Positions 24,804 to 32,782 of a stretch of 64,000 nt of DNA are shown in pieces. Every line of letters starts with the position of its first letter. The first letter of the stretch is position 1. A program made the translations under genes and the position numbers. Under the pieces are notes generated by a model, which saw only the letters and a program-made list of their open reading frames with translations, did no database searches and had not been told where the DNA came from. The DNA comes from an uncultured Porphyromonadaceae bacterium (GTDB lineage: Bacteria; Bacteroidota; Bacteroidia; Bacteroidales; Barnesiellaceae): the NCBI GenBank assembly GCA_900538555.1, contig UPYI01000008.1, positions 1 to 64,000 of the forward strand, given 5' to 3'.

Positions 24804-24896
24804 ATCGGTTTTTCTTTACATATAAAATCGCTCCTATAAAGGAATCCGTATTTTCTTTATTTCAATCGACCCAATCCGGTATGCCCGTCCGTATCG

Positions 24897-26093
24897 CTAA
24901 AACATCGACATGAACAGATTCATGTCGAAGCATGGCAATCCGGTGCGTACACTTAATGTCTTGTTTACCAATTTACCGCCATGCAGATATACCGCCTCGC
25001 CCCACCCGGCATTCCGGGAGATTTCGGATAGGATATTCATCGGCGACATCAACTCCGAGAGCATCGGCACCAATTGATTGCTCAACGCCATCGAAGCCGT
25101 ACGTGCAACCGCCGAACCGACGCTCGACAGGCAATAATGCAACACTCCGTATTTTTCATATACCTTATCGCACGGGGCTTCGCTACACACCGATGTGGCG
25201 AAACATCCGCCCCGGTCCATACACAAATCGAAGAGCAATGCGCCTTTTTTCATCTTCAAGACAGCCGTTTCGTCCAATGCAAAATCGCCGAACACTTCCG
25301 TGCCGATTACGACATCTGCCGTACGCAGAGCGTTTTCCAATACGTTCCGGTGCATATTCGACGTGAACAATGCCGGCGAAACTTCTTGCTGCGCCGCTTG
25401 CAGACGATAGAAATTATCGTCGAACACCCTGACCAATGCACCCAGCCCCAATGCCGACCGGGCTGCGGCACGCCCAGCCAATCCGGCTCCGATAATCACG
25501 ACCTCCGACGATGCCACTCCGGGAACGCCGCCCATCAGGATTCCTTTTCCTCCTGTCCGGTTGCTCATCCATTCGGTGGCAACGACAACCGATGCCAAGC
25601 CATCGACAATGGAAAGCAGATCGGCGACCGGACAACGACCGGCTTCATTCCCGATATGGTCGATCGCCAATGCAGTCACTTTTTTGCTTATAAGCATTTT
25701 CAGCACCTCTACCGATTGATATTGCGGTTGAAACAGAGTCATAAGCACCGCTCCGGGACGTATCAGACCGGCTTCCCGAATATTCAGCGGAGTCAGTTTC
25801 AGAACCATATCGCAACGGTACACATCCTCCGCCGGCTGTATTTCCGCACCGGCTTCGGTATAGTGAAAGTCCGAATAGTTGATACCCTCACCGGCTCCCG
25901 GTTCCATAAAGATACGGATGCCCCGTTCCGTCAATATGGCAATGGCTTCGGGGGTGAGCGGAAAACGTTTTTCGCCGCCGCTGCACTCTTTCGGCAGCCC
26001 GATACAGAATCGTTTCCGCGCCGATTTCGTTCCCAACAATTGTTCCTGAGGAGCCAGCCCCTGATCGGGGCAACAAGAGAAGTGTTCTTTCAT
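24897..26093 (-). CDS. ald: Alanine dehydrogenase / NAD(P) transhydrogenase alpha-like protein
   Basis: A 398-aa member of the AlaDH/PNT family. The N-terminal catalytic signature IGLPKECSGGEKRFPLTPEA, the MLTLF-type strand and DHIGNEAGRCPVADLLS are followed by the NAD-binding Rossmann domain VVIIGAGLAGRAAARSALGLGALVRVFD. Alanine dehydrogenase interconverts L-alanine and pyruvate with ammonia and NADH. The N-terminus has about 28 extra residues with a Cys pair not usual in the family. The ATG at 26093 was chosen; the frame extends only to a TTG. Transhydrogenase alpha is an alternative, but no beta subunit or membrane part is present. Confidence 0.82.
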   Translation of the reverse strand: MKEHFSCCPDQGLAPQEQLLGTKSARKRFCIGLPKECSGGEKRFPLTPEAIAILTERGIRIFMEPGAGEGINYSDFHYTEAGAEIQPAEDVYRCDMVLKLTPLNIREAGLIRPGAVLMTLFQPQYQSVEVLKMLISKKVTALAIDHIGNEAGRCPVADLLSIVDGLASVVVATEWMSNRTGGKGILMGGVPGVASSEVVIIGAGLAGRAAARSALGLGALVRVFDDNFYRLQAAQQEVSPALFTSNMHRNVLENALRTADVVIGTEVFGDFALDETAVLKMKKGALLFDLCMDRGGCFATSVCSEAPCDKVYEKYGVLHYCLSSVGSAVARTASMALSNQLVPMLSELMSPMNILSEISRNAGWGEAVYLHGGKLVNKTLSVRTGLPCFDMNLFMSMF

Positions 26094-26211
26094 ATCTTTC
26101 AAGGTCGTCTTACTGCCGACGAAGATAATGAAATTTTCCGAATATCAGTTATTTATCTTTATATTTATTCAGCCATAAGACCGGACACGCATCCGGGAAG
26201 AGCGGGAAGTG

Positions 26212-26757
26212 TCATTCTGCCGAAGCATCTTGCGCCAATAGCGATGAAAGCCGTTCGGTCGCTTTTTGCAACGCCTCGCCCCGTTCGTATTCGTCGGAGT
26301 TGAATACCGCATGCGCCCGACGATAATAGATGTCGCGGCGGGTCAGCATCTCCGCCACGAAACCCGCCAGTTCCTCTTCCGTTTTCGAGTCCACCAACGG
26401 ACGTTTCGTATGGGAGCATTTCAACCGCCGGCACAAAACGGGAACCGAGGCTTCTAAATATACGGTAAGCCCTTGCGACAACATATAATCCATATTGTCG
26501 AAGAAACAGGGTGTGCCGCCTCCGGTCGAAATCAGCACCCGGTCGAATTCTCCCACCTCGTGCAACATACGTCGCTCGATTTCACGAAACCCTTCCTCGC
26601 CCCGTTCGGCAAACAGATCCGATACGGATTTCATATAACGCGACTCGATATAATGATCCAAATCGATAAAATCGTACCCCAGCCGCCGCGCCGCCCAGCG
26701 TCCCAACGTGGTCTTTCCGGCAGCCATATATCCGATTAAAAAGAGTCGCCTCGCCAT
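26212..26757 (-). CDS. aroK: Shikimate kinase
   Basis: Shikimate kinase (181 aa) phosphorylates shikimate with ATP in aromatic amino-acid synthesis. The Walker A loop GYMAAGKTTLGRWAA, the shikimate-binding DLDHYIE and FREIERRML, the GGGTPCF loop and the lid region KRPLV are all present. The start at 26757 (MARRLFLIGYMAAGK) places the P-loop where expected; a TACCTTTG -7 box lies 22 nt upstream. It is divergent from rnhA, with the two promoters almost touching in a 74-bp gap. Confidence 0.95.
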   Translation of the reverse strand: MARRLFLIGYMAAGKTTLGRWAARRLGYDFIDLDHYIESRYMKSVSDLFAERGEEGFREIERRMLHEVGEFDRVLISTGGGTPCFFDNMDYMLSQGLTVYLEASVPVLCRRLKCSHTKRPLVDSKTEEELAGFVAEMLTRRDIYYRRAHAVFNSDEYERGEALQKATERLSSLLAQDASAE

Positions 26758-26778
26758 TTTTCTTTTCTTTAAACCGAG

Positions 26779-26807
26779 CAAAGGTACGACAAAAATCCGT
26801 ATTTTTG
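26779..26807. promoter_or_regulatory. Back-to-back promoters of aroK and rnhA
   Basis: Minus-strand TACCTTTG (26779-26786) for aroK and plus-strand TATTTTTG (26800-26807) for rnhA sit 13 bp apart. The RNA polymerase footprints would overlap, so the two start sites may compete. Confidence 0.55.
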
Positions 26808-26831
26808 TAAGGAACAAACAAAGTCGCAGAT

Positions 26832-27461
26832 ATGAATTCAAAATATTACGTCGTTTGGGTAGGACGCGCCACCGGGATTTTCGAATCGTGGGAGGAGTGC
26901 AAAGACGCGGTCGAAAACTACAAGGGAGCAAAGTACAAAGCGTTCAGTACCCTTCAAGCCGCCACACAAGCGTTTCGCGACGACCCCGACGACCACATCA
27001 TCCTACGACAGATCGGGAAATTCGCACAGCAGGAAAAACCGCAGCCGGCAGCCCATATCATCCGGGAGAGTCTCGCGGTCGATGCCGCATGCAGCGGGAA
27101 TCCCGGAGACATGGAGTATCGGGGCGTATATATCGCCACCGGACAGGAAGTTTTTCGGATCGGTCCTATGAAACAGGGAACGAACAATATCGGTGAGTTT
27201 CTTGCGATCGTCCACGGACTGGCTCTGCTGAAACAAAAGAACAATCCGATGCCGATCTATTCCGACAGCCGGAATGCCATCGCTTGGGTACGGCAGAAAA
27301 AGTGCAAGACCCAATTGGAACGTACCGCCGCAAACGAACCGATATTCCAGCTGATCGCCCGGGCGGAAGCGTGGTTGCAAAACAACAGCTATACCACCCG
27401 GATCATCAAATGGGAAACCTCGGAATGGGGCGAAATTCCAGCCGACTTCGGGCGGAAATAA
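26832..27461 (+). CDS. rnhA: Ribonuclease HI with N-terminal viroplasmin-like domain
   Basis: A 209-aa enzyme that removes RNA from RNA-DNA hybrids. The N-terminal ~45 residues (YYVVWVGRATGIFESWEECK) are a caulimovirus viroplasmin-like hybrid-binding domain, and the RNase H fold starts near residue 75. The acidic residues are in VDAACSGNPGD, NIGEFLAIVHGLALL and IYSDSRNAIAWV, matching the D-E-D metal-binding set. Compared with E. coli RNase HI the His loop is less obvious. It is followed by a 100-bp MITE-like element. Confidence 0.9.
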   Translation: MNSKYYVVWVGRATGIFESWEECKDAVENYKGAKYKAFSTLQAATQAFRDDPDDHIILRQIGKFAQQEKPQPAAHIIRESLAVDAACSGNPGDMEYRGVYIATGQEVFRIGPMKQGTNNIGEFLAIVHGLALLKQKNNPMPIYSDSRNAIAWVRQKKCKTQLERTAANEPIFQLIARAEAWLQNNSYTTRIIKWETSEWGEIPADFGRK

Positions 27462-27465
27462 TCAA

Positions 27466-27615
27466 ACATTCTCACATACCGAAAAGACGATGTGCCATAA
27501 TGTCCAATCTGCTGCGTTGCCATCGGAATTCGGGCTAAGTCATTTACGTCAGTAAATTCCTGTCTCCCTCGTCCTCGGCGCCTTGCTTTTTAGACATTCT
27601 TACATACCGAAAAGA
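27466..27615. repeat. 100-bp MITE-like palindromic element flanked by 22-bp direct repeats
   Basis: Flanking direct repeats ACATTCTCACATACCGAAAA (27466 on) and ACATTCTTACATACCGAAAA (27594 on) differ by one base. The core 27499-27598 is bounded by AATGTC and its inverse GACATT, holds nested arms GGAATT/AATTCC, and a central palindrome ATTTAC-GTCA-GTAAAT (27542-27557). It has no coding capacity. It looks like a non-autonomous or structured intergenic element. Confidence 0.6.
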
Positions 27616-27652
27616 GGCTGCATCGAAATGAAAATTTCGATGCAACCTCTTT
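27611..27652 (-). terminator. Terminator of serS
   Basis: Nineteen-base stem with one mismatch: AAAGAGG-C-TGCATCGAAAT pairing with ATTTCGATGCA-A-CCTCTTT around a short loop. On the minus strand it ends in TTTTCGG. Confidence 0.85.
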
Positions 27653-27689
27653 CAATATATCCGGACTGCTCCGGATCGTTTCTATTCCC

Positions 27690-28961
27690 TTAGTCGATCA
27701 TATCGAAGCCGGTGTAGGGAACCAGCACTTTCGGGATGCGGATACCTTCGGGTGTCTGGTTGTTCTCCAACAGAGCAGCCACGATGCGCGGCAAAGCCAA
27801 TGCACTACCGTTCAGCGTATGGCAAAGATGCGTTTTCTTATCGGCTCCACGATAGCGGCATTTCAAACGATTTGCCTGATAGCTTTCGAAGTTGGAGACC
27901 GAACTTACTTCCAACCAGCGTTTCTGCGCAGCGGAATATACTTCGAAGTCGAAAGTAATCGCCGAAGTAAAGCTCATGTCACCACCGCACAGACGCAGGA
28001 TATGCCACGGCAGTTCCAACCGTTCAACCAACGATTGCACATGGTTCTTCATCTCTTCCAATGCCTCGTACGAGTGATCGGGGTGTTGTATTTGTACGAT
28101 CTCCACCTTATCGAACTGATGCAGACGGTTCAAGCCGCGCACGTCTTTTCCGTACGAACCAGCCTCACGACGGAAGCAAGCGGAGTAAGCGGTATTCTTC
28201 ACCGGCAGATCCGATTCGTTGAAAATAACATCGCGATACAGGTTCGTTACAGGCACCTCTGCCGTCGGTATCAAATACAGATCGTCTTCGTTGCAGTGAT
28301 ACATCTGACCCTCTTTGTCGGGCAATTGTCCCGTTCCGTAGCCCGAAGCGGCATTCACCACATACGGCGGCTGTATTTCCAGATAACCGGCTTCGCGGGC
28401 GGCATCGAGGAAGAACGAAATCAACGCCCGTTGCAAACGGGCACCCTTGCCTTTATATACGGGGAATCCGGCACCGGTGATCTTCACACCCAACTCGAAG
28501 TCGATCAAGTCGTATTTCTTCGCCAGCTCCCAGTGCGGCAGTGCATCGGCAGGCAGATCGGGCATCACGCCGCCCGTCTTTTCCACTATGTTATCTTCGG
28601 CAGTACGTCCTTCGGGCACCGCATCGCACGGCAGGTTAGGAATCGAAAGCAATATGTTGGTGATCTCTTTTTCCGATTCGGTCATGCGTTCTTCGATCGA
28701 AACGTTTCCGCTTTTCAGTTCGGCGACCTTTGCTTTGACGGCTTCTGCTTCCGAAGCATTTCCTGCTTTCATCAGCTGTCCGACCTGTGCCGACAACGTT
28801 TTTACCTCTGCCAGACGTCCGTCCAATTCGGCTTGGGCAGCCCGGCGGGTCTTATCCAATTCGATAATCCGATCGATCATTTCTTTCCCGTCGAAATGTT
28901 TGATCGCCAACCGGCGTACCACCTCTTCGGGATTTTCTTTGATTACATTCAGCGTAAGCAT
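27690..28961 (-). CDS. serS: Seryl-tRNA synthetase
   Basis: SerRS (423 aa) charges tRNA-Ser. The N-terminal long coiled-coil arm that binds the tRNA variable arm is evident (residues ~28-110, rich in Ala/Glu/Lys). The class II core follows, with motif 2 RREAGSYGKDVRGLNRLHQF and motif 3 SALALPRIVAALLENNQ near the C-terminus. Length is normal for the family. It is followed downstream by a hairpin terminator at 27611-27652 and preceded by the YqeY-like gene, 35 nt upstream on the same strand, so they may be co-transcribed. Confidence 0.97.
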   Translation of the reverse strand: MLTLNVIKENPEEVVRRLAIKHFDGKEMIDRIIELDKTRRAAQAELDGRLAEVKTLSAQVGQLMKAGNASEAEAVKAKVAELKSGNVSIEERMTESEKEITNILLSIPNLPCDAVPEGRTAEDNIVEKTGGVMPDLPADALPHWELAKKYDLIDFELGVKITGAGFPVYKGKGARLQRALISFFLDAAREAGYLEIQPPYVVNAASGYGTGQLPDKEGQMYHCNEDDLYLIPTAEVPVTNLYRDVIFNESDLPVKNTAYSACFRREAGSYGKDVRGLNRLHQFDKVEIVQIQHPDHSYEALEEMKNHVQSLVERLELPWHILRLCGGDMSFTSAITFDFEVYSAAQKRWLEVSSVSNFESYQANRLKCRYRGADKKTHLCHTLNGSALALPRIVAALLENNQTPEGIRIPKVLVPYTGFDMID

Positions 28962-28996
28962 AATACTATTCTATTAATATCCTATTGTTTTCTACA

Positions 28997-29446
28997 TTAG
29001 CCCAACAACTCTTTTACTTTGGCAGAGATAGCCCTGCCGTCAGCCAATCCGGCAAGACGTTTGGATGCCACACCCATTACCTTGCCCATCTCTTTTGCCG
29101 ACGTAGCGCCCACCTCGGCGATAATCGCTTTCAGGGCTTCGGTCAGTTCAGCCTCATCCATTTGTTTGGGGAGGTAGGTTTCGATCACGGCAGCCTCTGC
29201 CAATTCGGGTTCCGCCAGATCGGGACGGTTTTGTTCGGTATATATCTGCGCACTTTCCTTGCGTTGTTTTACCATCTTCACCAGAATCTTCATCGCCGTA
29301 TCGTCCGACAGTTCCCCGTCGGCGCCTTTGGCTGTCTTTGCTTCCAAAAACTCTTTTTTGATTCCCCGCAAGGCTTCCAGTCTCACTTTATCTTTCGCCA
29401 GCATCGCACTTTTAATATCGTTGCTGACCTGATCAAATAAACTCAT
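28997..29446 (-). CDS. yqeY: GatB/YqeY domain protein
   Basis: A 149-aa helical protein of the YqeY family, which resembles the tRNA-binding tail of the amidotransferase subunit GatB. Typical segments are LFDQVSNDIKSAMLAKDKVR, LEALRGIKKEFLEAKT and the C-terminal GATSAKEMGKVMGVASKRL. It probably binds tRNA or an aminoacylation complex, but the role of stand-alone YqeY is not settled. It lies between serS and ftsZ on the same strand, 52 nt after ftsZ, as it commonly does in Bacteroidales. Confidence 0.9.
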   Translation of the reverse strand: MSLFDQVSNDIKSAMLAKDKVRLEALRGIKKEFLEAKTAKGADGELSDDTAMKILVKMVKQRKESAQIYTEQNRPDLAEPELAEAAVIETYLPKQMDEAELTEALKAIIAEVGATSAKEMGKVMGVASKRLAGLADGRAISAKVKELLG

Positions 29447-29498
29447 ATCTTTTAGATTTTAAAATTGTTTCAAAAAAAAATATTCCAACGCCATTCCT

Positions 29499-30710
29499 CT
29501 ACAAAGGCTGGGATTCGCTTTCCGGTTCGGGATGCGACATTTTGTCCTCCCGCAAATAGGGCGGATAGTTCTCCAACATCTCCGCGAGGGCATCGTCGCA
29601 AACCGTATCGGGAGTAAGCACGATATAACGTTTGCGGGCTTTCATCAGTTCCCGGTCGGCACGGATCTCGGTGCTATATTCCGCATCGGAAGCACCGGTG
29701 CTGAAACCGGTTGCCAAGAAAGTGATCTTCACCCGGTCGCCCAACGACTCGTCGTACGCCGCCCCCCAGATCACATCGGAAGCATGCGGGAAGTTCAACA
29801 TATAATCGTTGATTTCGCCCATTTCCTCCATACGCACAGGGTTCTCGCTCTTAGGCGAGAAGTGCAGATAAATCAATACCCGCTTCGCCTCGAAAGCATT
29901 GTTGTTTCGCAGCAACGGCGAATTCAGCGCATCGTGGATCGCTTCCGTCACACGACCCTTTGCGTTATTCGCCGGATCGCCCGTACCGTATCCCGTACTG
30001 ATAACAGCCGCTCCGCCGTCTTTCAACGTACGTTTTACATCGGCGAAGTCGAGGTTGATATGCCCATGTACCGATATGATCTCGGCAATGCTTTGCGCCG
30101 CTATCGACAGGATGTCGTCGGCTTTGGCAAAAGCATTCATTATATTCAGGTCGGGATAAATTTCCCGGAGACGTTCATTGTTGATAATCAACAGGGCATC
30201 GACATATTTGCGCATCTCCTCCGCACCTTGCAATGCCTTCTTGATCTTGCCTTCGCCTTCGAACAGGAACGGTATCGTCACAATACCCACCGTCAGTATA
30301 TTCTGTTCTTTGGCTACCCGCGCTACGACCGGAGCCGCACCGGTGCCGGTGCCACCCCCCATACCAGCCGTAATAAACGCCATCTGCGTACCGTCTTGAA
30401 AGAGAGCGGCAATATCGTCCCAACTCTCTTCTGCGGCAGCTTTCGCTTCTGCGGGATTATTTCCCGCACCCAAACCGCTGGTTATCTTGGGACCCAGTTG
30501 CAGTTTCACCGGGACACAGGAGGAGCGCAAATCCTGATCGTCGGTATTACAAACGACAAAGTTCACATTCTTTATACCCTGCCGGTACATGTGGTCTACC
30601 GCATTGCCGCCGCCACCGCCGACACCTACCACCTTGATAATGGAGCGTTCGGTAACCGGACAATCAAATTCGGGCAACCACTCTTCGTTATATGACACAT
30701 TCGATCCCAT
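29499..30710 (-). CDS. ftsZ: Cell-division GTPase FtsZ
   Basis: FtsZ (403 aa) polymerises into the Z ring that drives septation. The tubulin signature GMGGGTGTGAAPVVARVAKE, the N-terminal VVGVGGGGGNAVDHM and the synergy-type loop NINLDFADV-like segment HINLDFADVKRTL are present. The GTPase core ends near residue 335. The remaining linker is only about 50 residues and leads to NYPPYLRED, resembling the conserved C-terminal peptide that binds FtsA in this phylum, then a short acidic tail. Last gene of the dcw cluster, 26 nt after ftsA. Confidence 0.96.
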   Translation of the reverse strand: MGSNVSYNEEWLPEFDCPVTERSIIKVVGVGGGGGNAVDHMYRQGIKNVNFVVCNTDDQDLRSSCVPVKLQLGPKITSGLGAGNNPAEAKAAAEESWDDIAALFQDGTQMAFITAGMGGGTGTGAAPVVARVAKEQNILTVGIVTIPFLFEGEGKIKKALQGAEEMRKYVDALLIINNERLREIYPDLNIMNAFAKADDILSIAAQSIAEIISVHGHINLDFADVKRTLKDGGAAVISTGYGTGDPANNAKGRVTEAIHDALNSPLLRNNNAFEAKRVLIYLHFSPKSENPVRMEEMGEINDYMLNFPHASDVIWGAAYDESLGDRVKITFLATGFSTGASDAEYSTEIRADRELMKARKRYIVLTPDTVCDDALAEMLENYPPYLREDKMSHPEPESESQPL

Positions 30711-30736
30711 ACTTCTATACTTTAAGCCATTCGCTT

Positions 30737-32029
30737 TTACTCATCATCCTCTCCGAAAATATTTTCGATCCGACCGAAAAATTTCCCGATCTTGCCATTC
30801 AGCGTCGTTCCCTTTTTCTTCTCCTCCTCGGGCTCTTTTTTCTCCTCCGGCTTTTTCTCCGGTTCTACCGGCGCAATGCAGCAATTGTAAATGCCGCACG
30901 ACAGCAAGCCGACCACCTGAGGATAGTTGGCAGAACGGTCTTTCTCCGCCTCGGAGTAGAGAATCTTTTTGTTCAACACTCCTTTCTTCACCGCCATACC
31001 GGTGCGTTCGCCCAACAGTTCCACTAAATTCCGCATCTGCGCACCCGCACCTACGACAATAATACCGGCAGCCAGATCCTCCGGCGAACAGGATGCATAA
31101 TTCATCTGCGCCGCAATATTTTCCACCAGTTCTTCGCAACGGGTCGCTGTCACCATCAGGAACTTCTGCGGATCGATATTCCCGCCGATATGCACATTCG
31201 ACTTTTCGTTCGGATCGTATTTCGCCGAGCCGAAACTTTTCTTGTACGAATCGGCATCGTAATCGGATATGCCTAATGTAGTAATGTCGCGGGTAATCGT
31301 GTTTCCGCCGATCGGCAACGTATAATACTGGCGCAACTTGCCTTGACGGTATATCGACACCATCGTGGTGTCGGCACCGAAATCGACAAGCATACAACCT
31401 GCATTCCGGTCTTCTTCCGACAAGACGACATCAGCCAAAGTCAATGCCGTAAACTTATATCCGACGACTTCCGACTTTTTCAGCCGACGTTCGAAGCAAT
31501 GCTCTATATCGGCTTTAAGTTCATGCCGCGCCAAAATCAGATTCATTTCCATTTTCAACCGCGCACCTCGTTTCCCGACCGGCTCATCGACCGGTTCGTT
31601 GTCGATAAAATAGCGCGTAGGGATTACATCCAGCAGATCGGTTTCGTCGGATTGCGGCAGGCTCCAACCTCGCGAGATCATCTCCTCGACCATCTCTTTC
31701 GAAATCTCCCAGTCCTCCTGCAAGATCATATCGGTGACGAACGGACGCGACATCAACGTGTAACCGGCAACTCCGACATAGACACCGGAGATTTTCACCG
31801 GGGCGATCCGGTTTTCGAGTTTGCTGATGATGCGGGTAACGACCCGTATCGTTTCATCTCCACCCTTCAACCAACCGCGCCGAATCACACCGTCTTTCAG
31901 GCTCTCCGATTCGATAGCCAATACGGTCAATTCGCCCTGTTCGGTCTTGAAACCCACGGCACCGACGATTCGGGAACTCCCCAATTCGATCGCCGCCACA
32001 TAAATTCCTTTTCTATTTTCCGTCTCCAT
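30737..32029 (-). CDS. ftsA: Cell-division protein FtsA
   Basis: FtsA (430 aa) is the actin-like ATPase that tethers FtsZ to the membrane. It shows the actin-fold phosphate loops IELGSSRIVGAVG and VDFGADTTMVSIY, the SHS2/1C region after residue 85, and IIVVGAGAQMRNLVELLGE. The C-terminus has a Glu/Lys/Pro-rich linker and then the amphipathic membrane-targeting helix IGKFFGRIENIFG. It lies between ftsQ (12 nt) and ftsZ (26 nt). Confidence 0.96.
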   Translation of the reverse strand: METENRKGIYVAAIELGSSRIVGAVGFKTEQGELTVLAIESESLKDGVIRRGWLKGGDETIRVVTRIISKLENRIAPVKISGVYVGVAGYTLMSRPFVTDMILQEDWEISKEMVEEMISRGWSLPQSDETDLLDVIPTRYFIDNEPVDEPVGKRGARLKMEMNLILARHELKADIEHCFERRLKKSEVVGYKFTALTLADVVLSEEDRNAGCMLVDFGADTTMVSIYRQGKLRQYYTLPIGGNTITRDITTLGISDYDADSYKKSFGSAKYDPNEKSNVHIGGNIDPQKFLMVTATRCEELVENIAAQMNYASCSPEDLAAGIIVVGAGAQMRNLVELLGERTGMAVKKGVLNKKILYSEAEKDRSANYPQVVGLLSCGIYNCCIAPVEPEKKPEEKKEPEEEKKKGTTLNGKIGKFFGRIENIFGEDDE

Positions 32030-32041
32030 TCGTCTCTAATT

Positions 32042-32782
32042 TTATCTTCTTCCCCGACGGGTACATACTACCTGGTTGTCGTTTTTCAACGAAATTTTCG
32101 AATAAGCGTTCCAGCCTACCTGCGGCAACACTTTTTCATAAAAACATTTCAGATGCGCCAGTTTCCGTTCATAATCGTCGAACGCACCCAACTGCACCAC
32201 ATGATCGCCCACACGGGGGATCAGATTCACTTCTCGCGCCGATACGATATGTATCTGTTCTATCTGGGCATTCCAAAACGGATGATGATAGACATAATCG
32301 GCAAAAGCCAGCATGCCGTCCTCATCGGTCACACTCTCCATATTGCCCGATATGAGCGGCACATTCACCGGTATTTTCGATACGACCGTGATCTGTTTGC
32401 CATCCCGGTCCATATAGTACGACTCACCGCCGTCGGCAAATACCCGAAGAATGGGATGACGCTGGGTCACCTCCACGACAATACTGCCATTGTTCGACCG
32501 ATAGCAAACCGCCTCGTCGATAATGTCGTCCGACAACAGCGACTGTTCGATCTGCTCGGTATCTACGTCACGCAACAGCTCATCGACAGGAAACAGTTCC
32601 GCTTTCCGAAGCTGCCGTTCGATATTCGCCGCATCGATAAACCGGCGTTCCAAACTGTCTTTCACAACGATATGCACCCCGTGAATCGGTTCTTTCGATG
32701 CCCGGTTCATACACAGGAAAAGAGAAACCGTCAGATATCCCAACAGCAGACATAAGGCTATGATCTTAAACAGTCTCTTCAT
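32042..32782 (-). CDS. ftsQ: Cell-division protein FtsQ
   Basis: A 246-aa single-pass membrane protein with a short cytoplasmic start, one transmembrane helix (IIALCLLLGYLTVSLFLCM) and a periplasmic POTRA-like domain (IHGVHIVVKDSLERRFIDAANIE in two parts), then a beta domain. FtsQ scaffolds the FtsQLB complex. The inner ATG at 32782 overlaps the murC stop codon as ATGA, giving translational coupling; an ATG at 32794 would also be in frame with a 16-nt overlap. Sequence conservation is low in this family, so the call rests on topology and position in the cluster. Confidence 0.88.
   Translation of the reverse strand: MKRLFKIIALCLLLGYLTVSLFLCMNRASKEPIHGVHIVVKDSLERRFIDAANIERQLRKAELFPVDELLRDVDTEQIEQSLLSDDIIDEAVCYRSNNGSIVVEVTQRHPILRVFADGGESYYMDRDGKQITVVSKIPVNVPLISGNMESVTDEDGMLAFADYVYHHPFWNAQIEQIHIVSAREVNLIPRVGDHVVQLGAFDDYERKLAHLKCFYEKVLPQVGWNAYSKISLKNDNQVVCTRRGRR

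Larger units (their letters stand above)
24565..24896. other. Intergenic region with caspase-gene promoter and a terminator hairpin
   Basis: This 332-bp stretch has no gene. It holds a minus-strand TATATTTG box (24714-24721), about 150 nt ahead of the caspase-like gene, and a terminator hairpin at 24771-24803. Confidence 0.55.

Noticed and set aside
24897..26093. Calling the alanine dehydrogenase a transhydrogenase alpha subunit
   Set aside because: No beta subunit or membrane domain is adjacent, and the protein has the length of a stand-alone alanine dehydrogenase.
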